Shown piece after piece: positions 26,767 through 35,806 of a stretch of DNA of 64,000 nt. Below the pieces are notes generated by a model. It made no database searches. It was given only the letters and a program-made list of their open reading frames with translations, and had not been told where the DNA came from. Source of the DNA: Promethearchaeota archaeon. GTDB lineage: Archaea; Asgardarchaeota; Lokiarchaeia; Sigyniarchaeales; SOKP01. The position numbers were made by a program, and so were the translations under genes. The stretch lies in assembly GCA_016839555.1 (NCBI GenBank), contig JAEOUA010000003.1, positions 451,610 to 515,609 of the forward strand, in the 5' to 3' direction. Position 1 is the stretch's first letter, and each line of letters opens with the position of its first letter.

Positions 26767-27726
26767 ATGACCCTCAAAAAAAAGTATAAAAGAAGTATAA
26801 TAAAATTAGGAAATTCTAAAGCAATTACATTCCCGCAAGAATGGACTAAGGGGGCAGATTTACAAGAAAAGTCGGAAATAACCCTTTACCCGCTGGATAA
26901 TAACACATTAATAATTCGGTCTCTGGAAAAAGGAAAGGAAAAAAGAGTATATCGTATGGATGGAATGAAAATTCCTATAAAATTAATCCGCCAAGCGATC
27001 ATATCGGCTTTTAAATTAAATGTAGATGATATTTATTTAAAGTATAATTCCCAGAAAAAGGAAGAATTATACGAGCTGCTTATAGAATTAAGAAGGGAAA
27101 TAATTGGTATAGATTTTAAGGATTTACCGGAAACAAATGAATTTTATATTAATTTCCTCTTAGATGCTTCAAAAACGAATTTTTATGAAGTTATCGAAGA
27201 CTTAGTGACTGTTTTTAATGCAATTATGAAAAACATTCTTGATGGCAATCATAATAAAACAAGCGATTTGTTAATAGAAGAAATAGATAGAAAATATTCT
27301 TTAGGTACAAGAATTCTTATTACAGGCCTTGCTGAATATCCAATCTCTCAATATGAATTACCCATAATTAGGTTTTTGGGGGATAGGGTTATTCTTCTCT
27401 ATATTCGAGACTTTATTAATGAGACTCTTATTAATTTTGAAAATGTAGAAACAACTATTATTAGCAAATATTCTAATCTTCTAATAAAGATACCAAAGTT
27501 ATTAGAAAACTTGATTAAAAATTATAATAAAATCAATATTGAAACTTTATCTCAATTTCAAGAATATTTATTCACGCTGGAAGAGGAATTAAATAAAATA
27601 GAGGATGTCTCAGATCAAAAGACTTGCAATGTTAGGAATGTTATAAAATATTATCTTAGAGGTTTCCAAGTATTTTTAGATATAGCTACGACCAGAATGA
27701 TTGAGAATGAAGTTGGATTAGTTTAA
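26767..27726 (+). CDS. AbrB-PhoU family regulator
   Basis: A 319-residue protein. Residues 1-55 form an AbrB/SpoVT-like DNA-binding domain (IIKLGNSKAITFPQEWTKG), and residues 100-315 form two helical PhoU-like repeats. This fusion is common in archaea, where it is thought to control phosphate uptake or related stress, but no phosphate transport genes are nearby. ATG start following an AT-rich leader. Length is typical of the fusion. Confidence 0.85.
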   Translation: MTLKKKYKRSIIKLGNSKAITFPQEWTKGADLQEKSEITLYPLDNNTLIIRSLEKGKEKRVYRMDGMKIPIKLIRQAIISAFKLNVDDIYLKYNSQKKEELYELLIELRREIIGIDFKDLPETNEFYINFLLDASKTNFYEVIEDLVTVFNAIMKNILDGNHNKTSDLLIEEIDRKYSLGTRILITGLAEYPISQYELPIIRFLGDRVILLYIRDFINETLINFENVETTIISKYSNLLIKIPKLLENLIKNYNKINIETLSQFQEYLFTLEEELNKIEDVSDQKTCNVRNVIKYYLRGFQVFLDIATTRMIENEVGLV

Positions 27727-27841
27727 TAGTTCCTGCTTTAATCTATTAATCAAGATTTTCTTGTAAGTTAAAAATTCATAATATGTATTCCAAGTATTTG
27801 TTAATTGATATTTTTTTAAATTATTACATATATAATTATTT

Positions 27842-29128
27842 ATGGAAAGGGAAGAGCCTTTATTATTCAAATTTTATCCAAAATTACAGAATAAAGTACC
27901 TTGGATCCGCCTCCTAACCACAGTACCTACTCCTGTTCAAAAACTTGATGAATTAGAACGGAAATTTAATATTTCTTCTTCCGGAGGAATATATATTAAG
28001 CGAGATGATTTAGATCATCAAATTTATGGAGGAAATAAGCTTAGAAAGTTTGAATTCATCTTTGGAAAAATATTGGCTAAAAAACGGAAAGGAGTAATGA
28101 CATTTGGGGGCATTGGTACGAATCATGGATTAGCTTGTGCTATAGTAACACAAGAATTAGGATTAAAATGTGATTTATTTCTTGCTTATCAACCTTTAAC
28201 TTGGCATGTGCAGAGATCTTTACTTTTATATGATTATTTTAATGCAAATCTTCATTATGCTAAATCATATACAGCAATATTGCTAAAAGGATTAGGTTTT
28301 CGGTTAATTCATCCTAATTATTATGTGATGCTTCCCGGAGGCTCTACATTGCTTGGGCTTGGATCATCAAATGGTACATTAGGATTTATTAATGCAATGT
28401 TTGAATTAAAAGAACAGATCGATAAAAACCTATTTCCAGAACCAGATATTATTTTTGTAGCTTGTGGATCTGCAGGAACTGCCGCAGGGCTCATAGCGGG
28501 ATGCAAATTATTAAATCTAAAAACTAAAGTTCATGCAGTTCAAGTAAGTTCAGAACCATTTGCGAGTGAATCTTCAGTTATTACAAATACCAAGAAAGCT
28601 TTAAAATATTTGCACAAGAATGATAAATCTGTGCCTTTAATTAATATAACTAAAGATGATTTTACTTTTGTAGAGGGTTATTTGGGATCTGATTATGGAG
28701 TAAAAACTAAGCGAGGACAAAATGCCATAGATTTAGTTATGGAATTAGAAGGAAAGAAAAAAGGTTTTAAATTAGAAACAACGTATACCGGAAAAGCTAT
28801 GGCTGCTTTACTTGACTATATTGATGAAAAAGAAAATAAAGGAAAAAATGTTTTATTCTGGAATACGTATAATTCCGCTGATTTAGAGAGTTATATGAAA
28901 GAAATCAATTTTGATTATAAAAAATTACCAAAGGAATTTCATAAATTTTATGAAGAAACGCAATTTCAATGCTGGCACTATAAAGATTGTCCACAAAATA
29001 GAGAATGTGATGCATATCTAAGTCATGAGTATCGTTGCTGGAAAGGTAAAAATTGCCCAGAAGATGTTCGTAAAATATGTGAAGCTTATGAAAAATTGAG
29101 TAAAATAATAGAATTAGAAGATGCTTAA
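27842..29128 (+). CDS. PLP-dependent ACC deaminase/D-cysteine desulfhydrase-like protein with Cys-rich tail
   Basis: A 428-residue fold-type II PLP enzyme. KRDDLDHQIYGGNKLRKFEF (about residues 50-70) carries the PLP lysine, GGIGTNHGLACA the anion-binding loop, and CGSAGTAAGLIAGCK the phosphate cup. The conserved part ends near residue 365. A tail of about 60 residues with CWHYKDCPQNREC and CWKGKNCPEDVRKIC follows; it holds six or more cysteines and is not part of the standard enzyme. Substrate not decided: ACC, D-cysteine or another amino acid. Confidence 0.82.
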   Translation: MEREEPLLFKFYPKLQNKVPWIRLLTTVPTPVQKLDELERKFNISSSGGIYIKRDDLDHQIYGGNKLRKFEFIFGKILAKKRKGVMTFGGIGTNHGLACAIVTQELGLKCDLFLAYQPLTWHVQRSLLLYDYFNANLHYAKSYTAILLKGLGFRLIHPNYYVMLPGGSTLLGLGSSNGTLGFINAMFELKEQIDKNLFPEPDIIFVACGSAGTAAGLIAGCKLLNLKTKVHAVQVSSEPFASESSVITNTKKALKYLHKNDKSVPLINITKDDFTFVEGYLGSDYGVKTKRGQNAIDLVMELEGKKKGFKLETTYTGKAMAALLDYIDEKENKGKNVLFWNTYNSADLESYMKEINFDYKKLPKEFHKFYEETQFQCWHYKDCPQNRECDAYLSHEYRCWKGKNCPEDVRKICEAYEKLSKIIELEDA

Positions 29129-29266
29129 TTTAGTTATTTTTTTAATTTTTTCTTTTAGGTTTATAAGGTATTAGAATATATTTTTTATATAGGAAAAATC
29201 TAAATTTCACAAATCATTATAATTTTATAATAATTTGAAATTTTTGTTAAAAAGGAGAAGAGGGAA

Positions 29267-29575
29267 ATGACAAAAAAGAAAAAAGAAGAAATTGAGGAGG
29301 TTCCAGAGGGTAAAATTGATGAGGATGGGGATGAAATAATCGATCTCTATGATGAAGAGGATGATCTTGAGGAAGAGAGCGAAGAAAATATATATGAAAT
29401 CGAAGATGAAATGTTAGCTGATACAACTGAAGAGGAAGAATTGGGTCCAACGCGAGACGAACAATTGCAAATGCTCCGTGATATTTATTGTGATCCATGC
29501 AAGGGAAGCTCAACAAAACGGAATTGTAAAGTTCGAGACGATTTTGGGTGTCCTCCTGATAAAGCAAAGAAATAA
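29267..29575 (+). CDS. small acidic protein with Cys motif
   Basis: A 102-residue protein, very rich in Glu and Asp over residues 1-65 and ending in CDPCKGSSTKRNCKVRDDFGC, a four-cysteine group likely to bind a metal. GGAGAAGAGG lies ahead of the ATG as a Shine-Dalgarno region. An antisense frame of similar length is a shadow produced by the GAA/GAG repeats. No family recognised. Its last part resembles in style the Cys-rich tail of the neighbouring PLP enzyme, but they are different sequences. Confidence 0.6.
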   Translation: MTKKKKEEIEEVPEGKIDEDGDEIIDLYDEEDDLEEESEENIYEIEDEMLADTTEEEELGPTRDEQLQMLRDIYCDPCKGSSTKRNCKVRDDFGCPPDKAKK

Positions 29576-29864
29576 TAATGTTTTTATCTTTACTTTTTAA
29601 AAATTTCTAAGAATCAATGCAAGAATTTAATTTAAAGAATATTTTATAATCTTTTGTCTTAAAATCTCTGTTAAATACGTTTAAAATTTCATTGATTCAT
29701 AAATTTTTATTCAAACCTATTTTTTTATATTAATTATATTCAAAATTTAGTTATCTATGATATATAAGTGAGCAATTTTTAAAGAGAATTTTATAAGTTG
29801 TTTTAATTTAACTATGATGAATTAATTCTATTAATAAAAACAGAAATGAAATTAAAATCGATAG

Positions 29865-30872
29865 TTGAAATATTTGATTAAAGATTGGATAAAGCGTTTT
29901 ATTATTATAGCAATAGGAATAATTGTAAGCATCTATATCTGGCACATCAATAGAAATATTTTCCATAATGTCTATAGGAGATGTCTTATTCTCTCAATTA
30001 CTACATTTTTAATAATTTACGTCCCATTTGAAATTTATTTTTCAGTTAAGACACTTTGGTATGATAGATGGAGCAATATTAAATTAAATAATGTAGAGAC
30101 AATTAAGATAAAAATACCTATTGAACAAGATTCCAAATATGGTTATATTACCGCACATTTAATAACATCTCGAGATAAACAACTAATAGACTCAAAAAAC
30201 ACAATTATTATAATCAGCCATGGATATTCCGATACAAAGGAAACCCTCCAATATCTCTACTTGCCTTTAGCACTTCAGGGCTATACTATTTTAACATATG
30301 ACGCGCGGGGTTCAGGAGAATCAAGAAAATTGGGAAAAAGATATCAATTTCTAAAAAGAATCGAAGATTATAAAAAGATCATTGATTGGATCCAAAACAG
30401 AGAGGAATTAAATGATTTTGAGGTTTGCTCAATCGGATTTAGCATCGGAGCACTCATTCCAATAGCGGCGGTATTTACTAATGAAAAAGTTAAAAAAATT
30501 ATCGCAATCTCATTAATTTCTCAATATAAAAAAAATGTGCCCCGAGCAAACCCTTTAATTTTAATAAGCTATCTGGTCAAAGGTATCAAACTTTTTCCCA
30601 CTCAAGAAGAAATAGAAAAATTATCTCCTTATTTAATGTTTAAAAGCTACAAGAAAAACGTATCTGAAGAAAAATGGAATCAAATCACTAAAAAAGTTTA
30701 TTTAATTCATTCCAAAAATGATAGTGTAATTAAATTTAGCAATTTTCAAGAGAATCAGTCAATCTTAGAATTGCCTCCAAAGAATACATTAATTTTTAAA
30801 AAAGGAGGTCATATCATGAAAAAAAATGAGCTTGCGTTAGTTGGAGGAATAATGCAATTTCTAAAGAATTAA
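29865..30872 (+). CDS. membrane-anchored alpha/beta hydrolase
   Basis: A 335-residue protein. Two hydrophobic segments in the first 60 residues anchor it to the membrane. The hydrolase core follows: IISHGYSDTKET, YDARGSGESRK, GFSIGALIP (nucleophile Ser, about residue 192), HSKNDSVIKF with the acid and GGHIMKK with the catalytic His. The TTG start immediately follows an in-frame stop (TAG), so the frame cannot extend upstream. Substrate unknown; similar proteins are esterases, peptidases or acyltransferases. Confidence 0.8.
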   Translation: MKYLIKDWIKRFIIIAIGIIVSIYIWHINRNIFHNVYRRCLILSITTFLIIYVPFEIYFSVKTLWYDRWSNIKLNNVETIKIKIPIEQDSKYGYITAHLITSRDKQLIDSKNTIIIISHGYSDTKETLQYLYLPLALQGYTILTYDARGSGESRKLGKRYQFLKRIEDYKKIIDWIQNREELNDFEVCSIGFSIGALIPIAAVFTNEKVKKIIAISLISQYKKNVPRANPLILISYLVKGIKLFPTQEEIEKLSPYLMFKSYKKNVSEEKWNQITKKVYLIHSKNDSVIKFSNFQENQSILELPPKNTLIFKKGGHIMKKNELALVGGIMQFLKN

Positions 30873-31005
30873 ATCACTAGAAATTTTAAAAAATTTTCGT
30901 TGAATCAATTGATTTTTACCGATTTATTATAATAATTAAGTTTTTGTAAGGTTTTAAATTGAAATAAATTATATTAGATTCATATTAAATAGTAAGGTCA
31001 ATAAA

Positions 31006-32115
31006 GTGTCAAACCAGAAAAACGATATTTATAAACAGTTACAAGCACATTTTGAGGAAATGCCAATAGGAATGCCCCCTGTGAAATCAGGATCAGGTCT
31101 AAGATTGTTAAAAACTCTTTTTACTCCTGAAGAAGCAGAAATTGCAATGTTTTTGCGATTTGGGTGGCAGAGAGATCTTGAACCTTTGGAAAAAATTTAC
31201 GAAAGGGCAAAGGCAATCGGCATTTCTATTGAAAAATTGGAAGAGATTTTGGATCAAATGGTTAAAAAAGGGCTAATCATGTATAAAAGAGAAAATAATA
31301 ATAAACATTATGGGAATGCATTACTAATGGTAGGCATGTTTGAATTTCAAGTTAACAAATTAAAACATGAATTTATTGAAGACTTTCATCAGTATTTTGA
31401 TGAGGGCTGGCTCCCTGAGGCATTAAAACTAAAAGCTGCTCAATTGCGTACAATCCCTGTCGAACAAAGTATTGAACATGATATAACTGTAAGTAAATTT
31501 GATGACTTGGCACGCTTAATAGAAACAACAGATGGGCCCTATTCTGTAGCAAATTGTGTCTGCCGACAATTAAAGGATATGGAAGGTGAACCATGTAAAT
31601 CAACCTCACGTAGAGAAATTTGCTTACAATTTGGTTTTGCTGCTGAAATGTATATAGAGCAGGGTAATGGGCGTGAAATAACTAAAGAGGAGGCTCTGGA
31701 CATACTCAGGAAAAGTGAAGAAGAGGGGCTAGTTTTGGAACCAGATAATTCTCAAGAATTAAATTTTATCTGCTCCTGTTGCGGATGCTGCTGCGAAAAT
31801 TTAACAAGGATGAAAAAGTTCCCAAACCCTGGAGATTTTACCGTCACAAACTATTATGCCAAAGTTGATAAAGATCTATGCGTAGGATGCGGAACTTGCG
31901 TGGATATATGCCCAATGGATGCGATTGAACTCGAAGATGATATTTCTTCGATTAGTAAGCGGCGTTGTATTGGATGCGGAAATTGTGCCGCAAAATGTCC
32001 TCAGGATGCAATAAGTCTCGAAAAAAGAGAACGACAATTTACACCATTTCCCACGATGGATGACTTATTTGATAAGTTACTTGAACGTAAGAAAAGATTT
32101 AGGAATAGAAATTAA
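31006..32115 (+). CDS. winged-helix plus poly-Cys and dicluster ferredoxin protein
   Basis: A 369-residue protein. Residues 1-110 look like a helical winged-helix region (LFTPEEAEIAMFLRFGW, EEILDQMVKKGLIMYKRE). The middle has CVCRQL and a dense CSCCGCCCEN group near 255-265, and the end is a standard two-cluster ferredoxin (CVGCGTCVDICP and CIGCGNCAAKCP). GTG start at 31006, preceded by AAGGTCA. Proteins of this build are known from anaerobic archaea and bacteria but their reaction is unclear; electron transfer or a redox-sensing role is inferred. Confidence 0.78.
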   Translation: MSNQKNDIYKQLQAHFEEMPIGMPPVKSGSGLRLLKTLFTPEEAEIAMFLRFGWQRDLEPLEKIYERAKAIGISIEKLEEILDQMVKKGLIMYKRENNNKHYGNALLMVGMFEFQVNKLKHEFIEDFHQYFDEGWLPEALKLKAAQLRTIPVEQSIEHDITVSKFDDLARLIETTDGPYSVANCVCRQLKDMEGEPCKSTSRREICLQFGFAAEMYIEQGNGREITKEEALDILRKSEEEGLVLEPDNSQELNFICSCCGCCCENLTRMKKFPNPGDFTVTNYYAKVDKDLCVGCGTCVDICPMDAIELEDDISSISKRRCIGCGNCAAKCPQDAISLEKRERQFTPFPTMDDLFDKLLERKKRFRNRN

Positions 32116-32186
32116 AAAGAATAAAAAACTAAAACAGTCCTTATCTTTTAATCTCTTATGAAATCTTTTAATTATTCTAGATTTGT

Positions 32187-33347
32187 TTAAGTCAGCTTAA
32201 TCATTTCTTTAATAGATTCTAATGCGAGCTTTTCGGCTGTATTAATTTTTAATAATTTTTTTTCAAAATAATGTGGATTTCTCTTCGACATCTCTAGTTC
32301 TTTATCTAAATTGAAGAAATGTTTTTCCGATTCAAGCTCCATAGTATATATATGTTCGCGACAGCTTGCATCACTCATTTTTACAAAGCATCCATGATCA
32401 TGAAACTTATGCGATACTGCCGGAAAATAGGTATCCCAGAGTAAGTCATTTAATTTTTTATAGACCTTTTTTGCTAGACGTTTACAATAAGGTTTACTTT
32501 TTTCACTATAACAGAAGAAAAAAGATAACTTATCCTTGTTCTTGGCGTAGAAATCCTCTAATTTTTCATTCACCGTTTCTAGTTGTTTCATCGACAAATT
32601 AATATGGCTATGATCGGCCGAGGGAGTACATTTGTAAAATAAAGGCTTTCTATAATAAGGAATTTCATAAAGTTTAATAATATTAAAAAGGATCCCTTCC
32701 TTTAACCAATGATCAAACTTATATGTAATGGATTTTTCATCGAGATTATTAATTAAATCCTTTTGATATCTCTCAAAAAGGGAGGTTTCATGGAAATCCA
32801 AAAGTAAAATTTTAATAGCTTGATTATTCCAGTATTTTTTTAAAACCGATTTTACAAATTTTGCATGAGCAGGGAGAGGATATCCTAAGCTGTCATCTTT
32901 ACTAAGCGGTGATTCTGGGGCGAATGTTCTCCGCCAATACCTATTAAGATTAGTTCCATTTTTTAAATAATAACCAGATTTATTATTTCTGCTCGGATTA
33001 AGAAAGCCGTAGGGATTCATGAGCGGAAAAAAGATAATATCTTGGTTTGCTTGTAAAATAGTTTCAATGGGAATACTTTCATCAATTAGATGTTCAAAAA
33101 ATTTTAACGTACCAAAAAGGCCATTATATTCATTATGCTGAGCTCCAATAAAGACCTTAAGAAATTTCACTTTTTCAAAATTATCATTTCTACATATAAT
33201 ACAAGGTAAAGAACCTTCTGGGGTTTGGAATAGTTTATATTCCACATTATCTAATTTGGAAAAAGATTCAATCTTTTTTAAAAGATTAATAAACAATTGC
33301 TTCCGTTGCGAAATATTTAACAACGATTTTAAAGTTTGTAATTCCAT
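32187..33347 (-). CDS. M14-type zinc carboxypeptidase-like protein
   Basis: A 386-residue protein with the metal and substrate motifs of the M14/succinylglutamate desuccinylase group: GAQHNEYNG (His-x-x-Glu zinc ligands) near residue 75, NPYGFLNPSRNNKSG and NGTNLNRYW for substrate binding, LLDFHET for the third zinc ligand and YTMELES near 340 for the catalytic Glu. I take the ATG at 33347 just past the upstream gene, as the preceding 12 codons do not look conserved, though an ATG at 33383 is open. It follows an ATP-grasp gene as one unit. Confidence 0.78.
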   Translation of the reverse strand: MELQTLKSLLNISQRKQLFINLLKKIESFSKLDNVEYKLFQTPEGSLPCIICRNDNFEKVKFLKVFIGAQHNEYNGLFGTLKFFEHLIDESIPIETILQANQDIIFFPLMNPYGFLNPSRNNKSGYYLKNGTNLNRYWRRTFAPESPLSKDDSLGYPLPAHAKFVKSVLKKYWNNQAIKILLLDFHETSLFERYQKDLINNLDEKSITYKFDHWLKEGILFNIIKLYEIPYYRKPLFYKCTPSADHSHINLSMKQLETVNEKLEDFYAKNKDKLSFFFCYSEKSKPYCKRLAKKVYKKLNDLLWDTYFPAVSHKFHDHGCFVKMSDASCREHIYTMELESEKHFFNLDKELEMSKRNPHYFEKKLLKINTAEKLALESIKEMIKLT

Positions 33348-33360
33348 TTTTATTAAAATT

Positions 33361-34827
33361 TTAATATTGCATATTTTGACCAATAAATTGATCCCAATGA
33401 GAAAAGTTTATGATTTTTTGATAGTTTTCTGCTATACTCTTAAATATGATACATGAATTACAGAATATATCCACGAAATGATCTATTTCAAGGTTTAATA
33501 TTTCCGATGCTTTTTCTGACAGTCCTAATCCTCTCTCGACTTCAATTTTACCATCATATCCCGAGAGATTAACGACGAATTCTTCTTTTTTTATACCATT
33601 AACATAAATACCTCGGGCAATTCTTGCTAACCCTCCAATTGGAATTATTTTTCTCTCAATTTGAGAAAGGTAAATTCTTAAATCATAGGTTCGTTTACCG
33701 CCATTCCAATCTATCAAGGAAAAAGCTGCCATTTCCTGAAGCGTGTATGGATAAGGATTTCTATTTTTCATAAATTTAGCATAAAATTCCTCATTACTTT
33801 GAGAAATTATCCTTTTAATTTTTTTCGGATCTTGTTTTATCTGATCAGGAAAAATAGGCATCACTCCGGCGCCTCCTGAACCAGCATGAGGTTTGATTAC
33901 AAAAGGTTTATCAAATTGATCAATTGCTAATCGAATTTTGTCTATAAGATCTTTTTCATTAAAAGCTCTCGTAAAGAGAAACTTTCCAATTTTATATTGT
34001 TCTAATATGTCATTAACATAATGTTTTGCCAAATAAGATAATGCTTTATCATCTGTAATCAAATAAACAGGATTAATAATTATAGTATTAATTTTTGCAA
34101 AATCTTCTTGTATTAATTTATTAAACTTAGGATCTTCAATACGTCGAGCGATCCCATCACCTATCAATACATCAACTTTATCTTTCTGAAATTTCACCCA
34201 ATTATTTTCAAATGAGAGTGTTAAAAACAATTGCTTATAATCGGCGATTAGAAAAGCTATATCACATTTAAACTCCGATTTATAAGTATAGATGTTAAAA
34301 ATTTTTGCTTTTAATCCATTTTGTTTAATTCTTTCCCTTAAATAATTTATGAGAATCGCTTTTTCATGAATCAAGCCATCATTAATTGGGACCCCTACAA
34401 GAATAAGTATTTTATTGCCCTTTTGTTCGCTTTTTTGAATAGCTTGTCTTATAGCTCCGAAATACCCCTCATATACCAGTTTTTGTTGATCTTTTGTTAA
34501 AATGGATAATCCTCGATTGCTCGCCCCATTAGTCTCCAATAAAAAATAATCTAAATGATCATTATGAGGTCGTACCATAAAATCAATACTTCCTGAGTAG
34601 AAGGTTTTATTATCGCCCATTCTGTTTTGGTTTTGGAATTCCATTAATTTTAGTGCTTTCTCTCGGATTTCAGCTGTAAAAACTTCTTCTTGAGAAGCCC
34701 ATAATCTTGAAAGCGGTTCTAAGTTTAATCCTAATGAATTACCTAATGTTACTAAATCTAAATCTGAATTAGTTAATGGATCTTTTTGCATTAATTGTAC
34801 GAATTTTTTAAGTAACTCTTTAGTCAT
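33361..34827 (-). CDS. ATP-grasp ligase-like protein
   Basis: A 488-residue protein. The ATP-grasp core lies in the last 200 residues: KPFVIKPHAGSGGAGV near residue 310 is the glycine-rich lid and nucleotide lysine, then TLQEMA, YDLRIYLSQI and LARIARG supply metal and phosphate ligands. Members join a carboxylate to an amine with ATP. The N-terminal 150 residues contain LLETNGASNRGLS, a segment seen in some peptide ligases. It is cotranscribed with the M14-type peptidase, a synthesis/cleavage pair on the same bond type. Product unknown. Confidence 0.75.
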   Translation of the reverse strand: MTKELLKKFVQLMQKDPLTNSDLDLVTLGNSLGLNLEPLSRLWASQEEVFTAEIREKALKLMEFQNQNRMGDNKTFYSGSIDFMVRPHNDHLDYFLLETNGASNRGLSILTKDQQKLVYEGYFGAIRQAIQKSEQKGNKILILVGVPINDGLIHEKAILINYLRERIKQNGLKAKIFNIYTYKSEFKCDIAFLIADYKQLFLTLSFENNWVKFQKDKVDVLIGDGIARRIEDPKFNKLIQEDFAKINTIIINPVYLITDDKALSYLAKHYVNDILEQYKIGKFLFTRAFNEKDLIDKIRLAIDQFDKPFVIKPHAGSGGAGVMPIFPDQIKQDPKKIKRIISQSNEEFYAKFMKNRNPYPYTLQEMAAFSLIDWNGGKRTYDLRIYLSQIERKIIPIGGLARIARGIYVNGIKKEEFVVNLSGYDGKIEVERGLGLSEKASEILNLEIDHFVDIFCNSCIIFKSIAENYQKIINFSHWDQFIGQNMQY

Positions 34828-35161
34828 GGGTTCTATGAGTTTTTGTTAAAGTTTTTCATATGATCTAAGTTGCTTTAATTAAAAATAAGCAATAATAAGC
34901 TATATTTGATAAATTTCTAATAAATTATGAATTTTATTAAAATAGTAGAGAAAATATTTATATAATAATATCCAAGGGATAGAACCTTTTTTCTAAATAA
35001 CTAATTGAATTTTTATTAATAAAAATAGGATTTTAACTTATTTTCTTGTTGTTCTAATTCTATTAAATTTTAAATAATCTTGTAAAAATCTAAATATTTA
35101 AATATCCTATTATATTAAAGTAATCCATAAATATATCTTATAATAATCAATTTGTTATGGA
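34828..35161. other. promoter region of methyl-transfer operon
   Basis: AT-rich spacer between divergent genes; no frame or structured RNA seen. TATA-like runs occur at 35095-35106 and 35128-35141; the latter would start the message very near the GTG at 35162. There is no Shine-Dalgarno sequence before that GTG, which fits a leaderless message. Confidence 0.35.
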
Positions 35162-35806
35162 GTGGAATTATTCTTGGAAGGCTTAAAAAAAGCAATAGTT
35201 GAAGGAGATATAAATTTAGCTGAAGAGTTAGCCAAAAAAGCATTGGAATCTGGTGCCAGTAGTTTAAAAACAATAGATAATGATGTGGTTCCGGGCATTC
35301 TTGAGGCTGGAGAACTATGGAAACAAGGTGAATACTTCATACCCGATGTTATAATGAGCGCTGAAGCATTTAAAGCAGCAATGGCTGTTCTTGAAGAGAA
35401 ACAACCTGGTGTTTATAAGGGAACAAAAGGCAAATATCTCATATGCACAGTAGAAGGCGATATTCATGACCTTGGAAAAAGTATCGTTGTAACTATGTTA
35501 AAGGCTGCAGGGTTTGAAGTAATTGATCTTGGAGTAGATATCCCCATATCTACCTTCATTGCGAAAGTGAAGGAAGAAAGACCAAATATCGTTGGTCTGG
35601 GGGCGTATATGAGCACAACAGCTACAACTATGAAGGACTATATAGAAGCTCTTGTTAATGAGGAATTACGAGGTAGTGTAAAAGTCATGATTGGTGGAGT
35701 CAGGACTAGTGATAAGTATGCTAAAGAGCTTGGTGCTGATTCTTGGGGTCTAGACGGTGTTGATACTGCGGAAAAAGCATTGAAATTAGTGGAGGTGCAG
35801 CAATGA
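35162..35806 (+). CDS. methyltransferase corrinoid protein (MtoC/MttC-type)
   Basis: A 214-residue cobalamin-binding protein. The N-terminal helical cap covers residues 1-85; the B12-binding domain has EGDIHDLGKS with the cobalt-ligand His at residue 102, then IVGLGAYMSTTATTM and MIGGVRTSDKYAKELGAD, the usual three motifs. It carries methyl groups between methyltransferases. First gene of the operon, overlapping the next start by 4 bases (ATGA). GTG start. Substrate is set by the methyltransferase partner, not by this subunit. Confidence 0.9.
   Translation: MELFLEGLKKAIVEGDINLAEELAKKALESGASSLKTIDNDVVPGILEAGELWKQGEYFIPDVIMSAEAFKAAMAVLEEKQPGVYKGTKGKYLICTVEGDIHDLGKSIVVTMLKAAGFEVIDLGVDIPISTFIAKVKEERPNIVGLGAYMSTTATTMKDYIEALVNEELRGSVKVMIGGVRTSDKYAKELGADSWGLDGVDTAEKALKLVEVQQ

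Noticed and set aside
29247..29567. A 106-codon minus-strand frame rich in Leu, Pro and His
   Set aside because: It is the complement of a GAA/GAG-rich acidic gene with a good ribosome site; the Leu/His/Pro make-up is an artefact of that composition.
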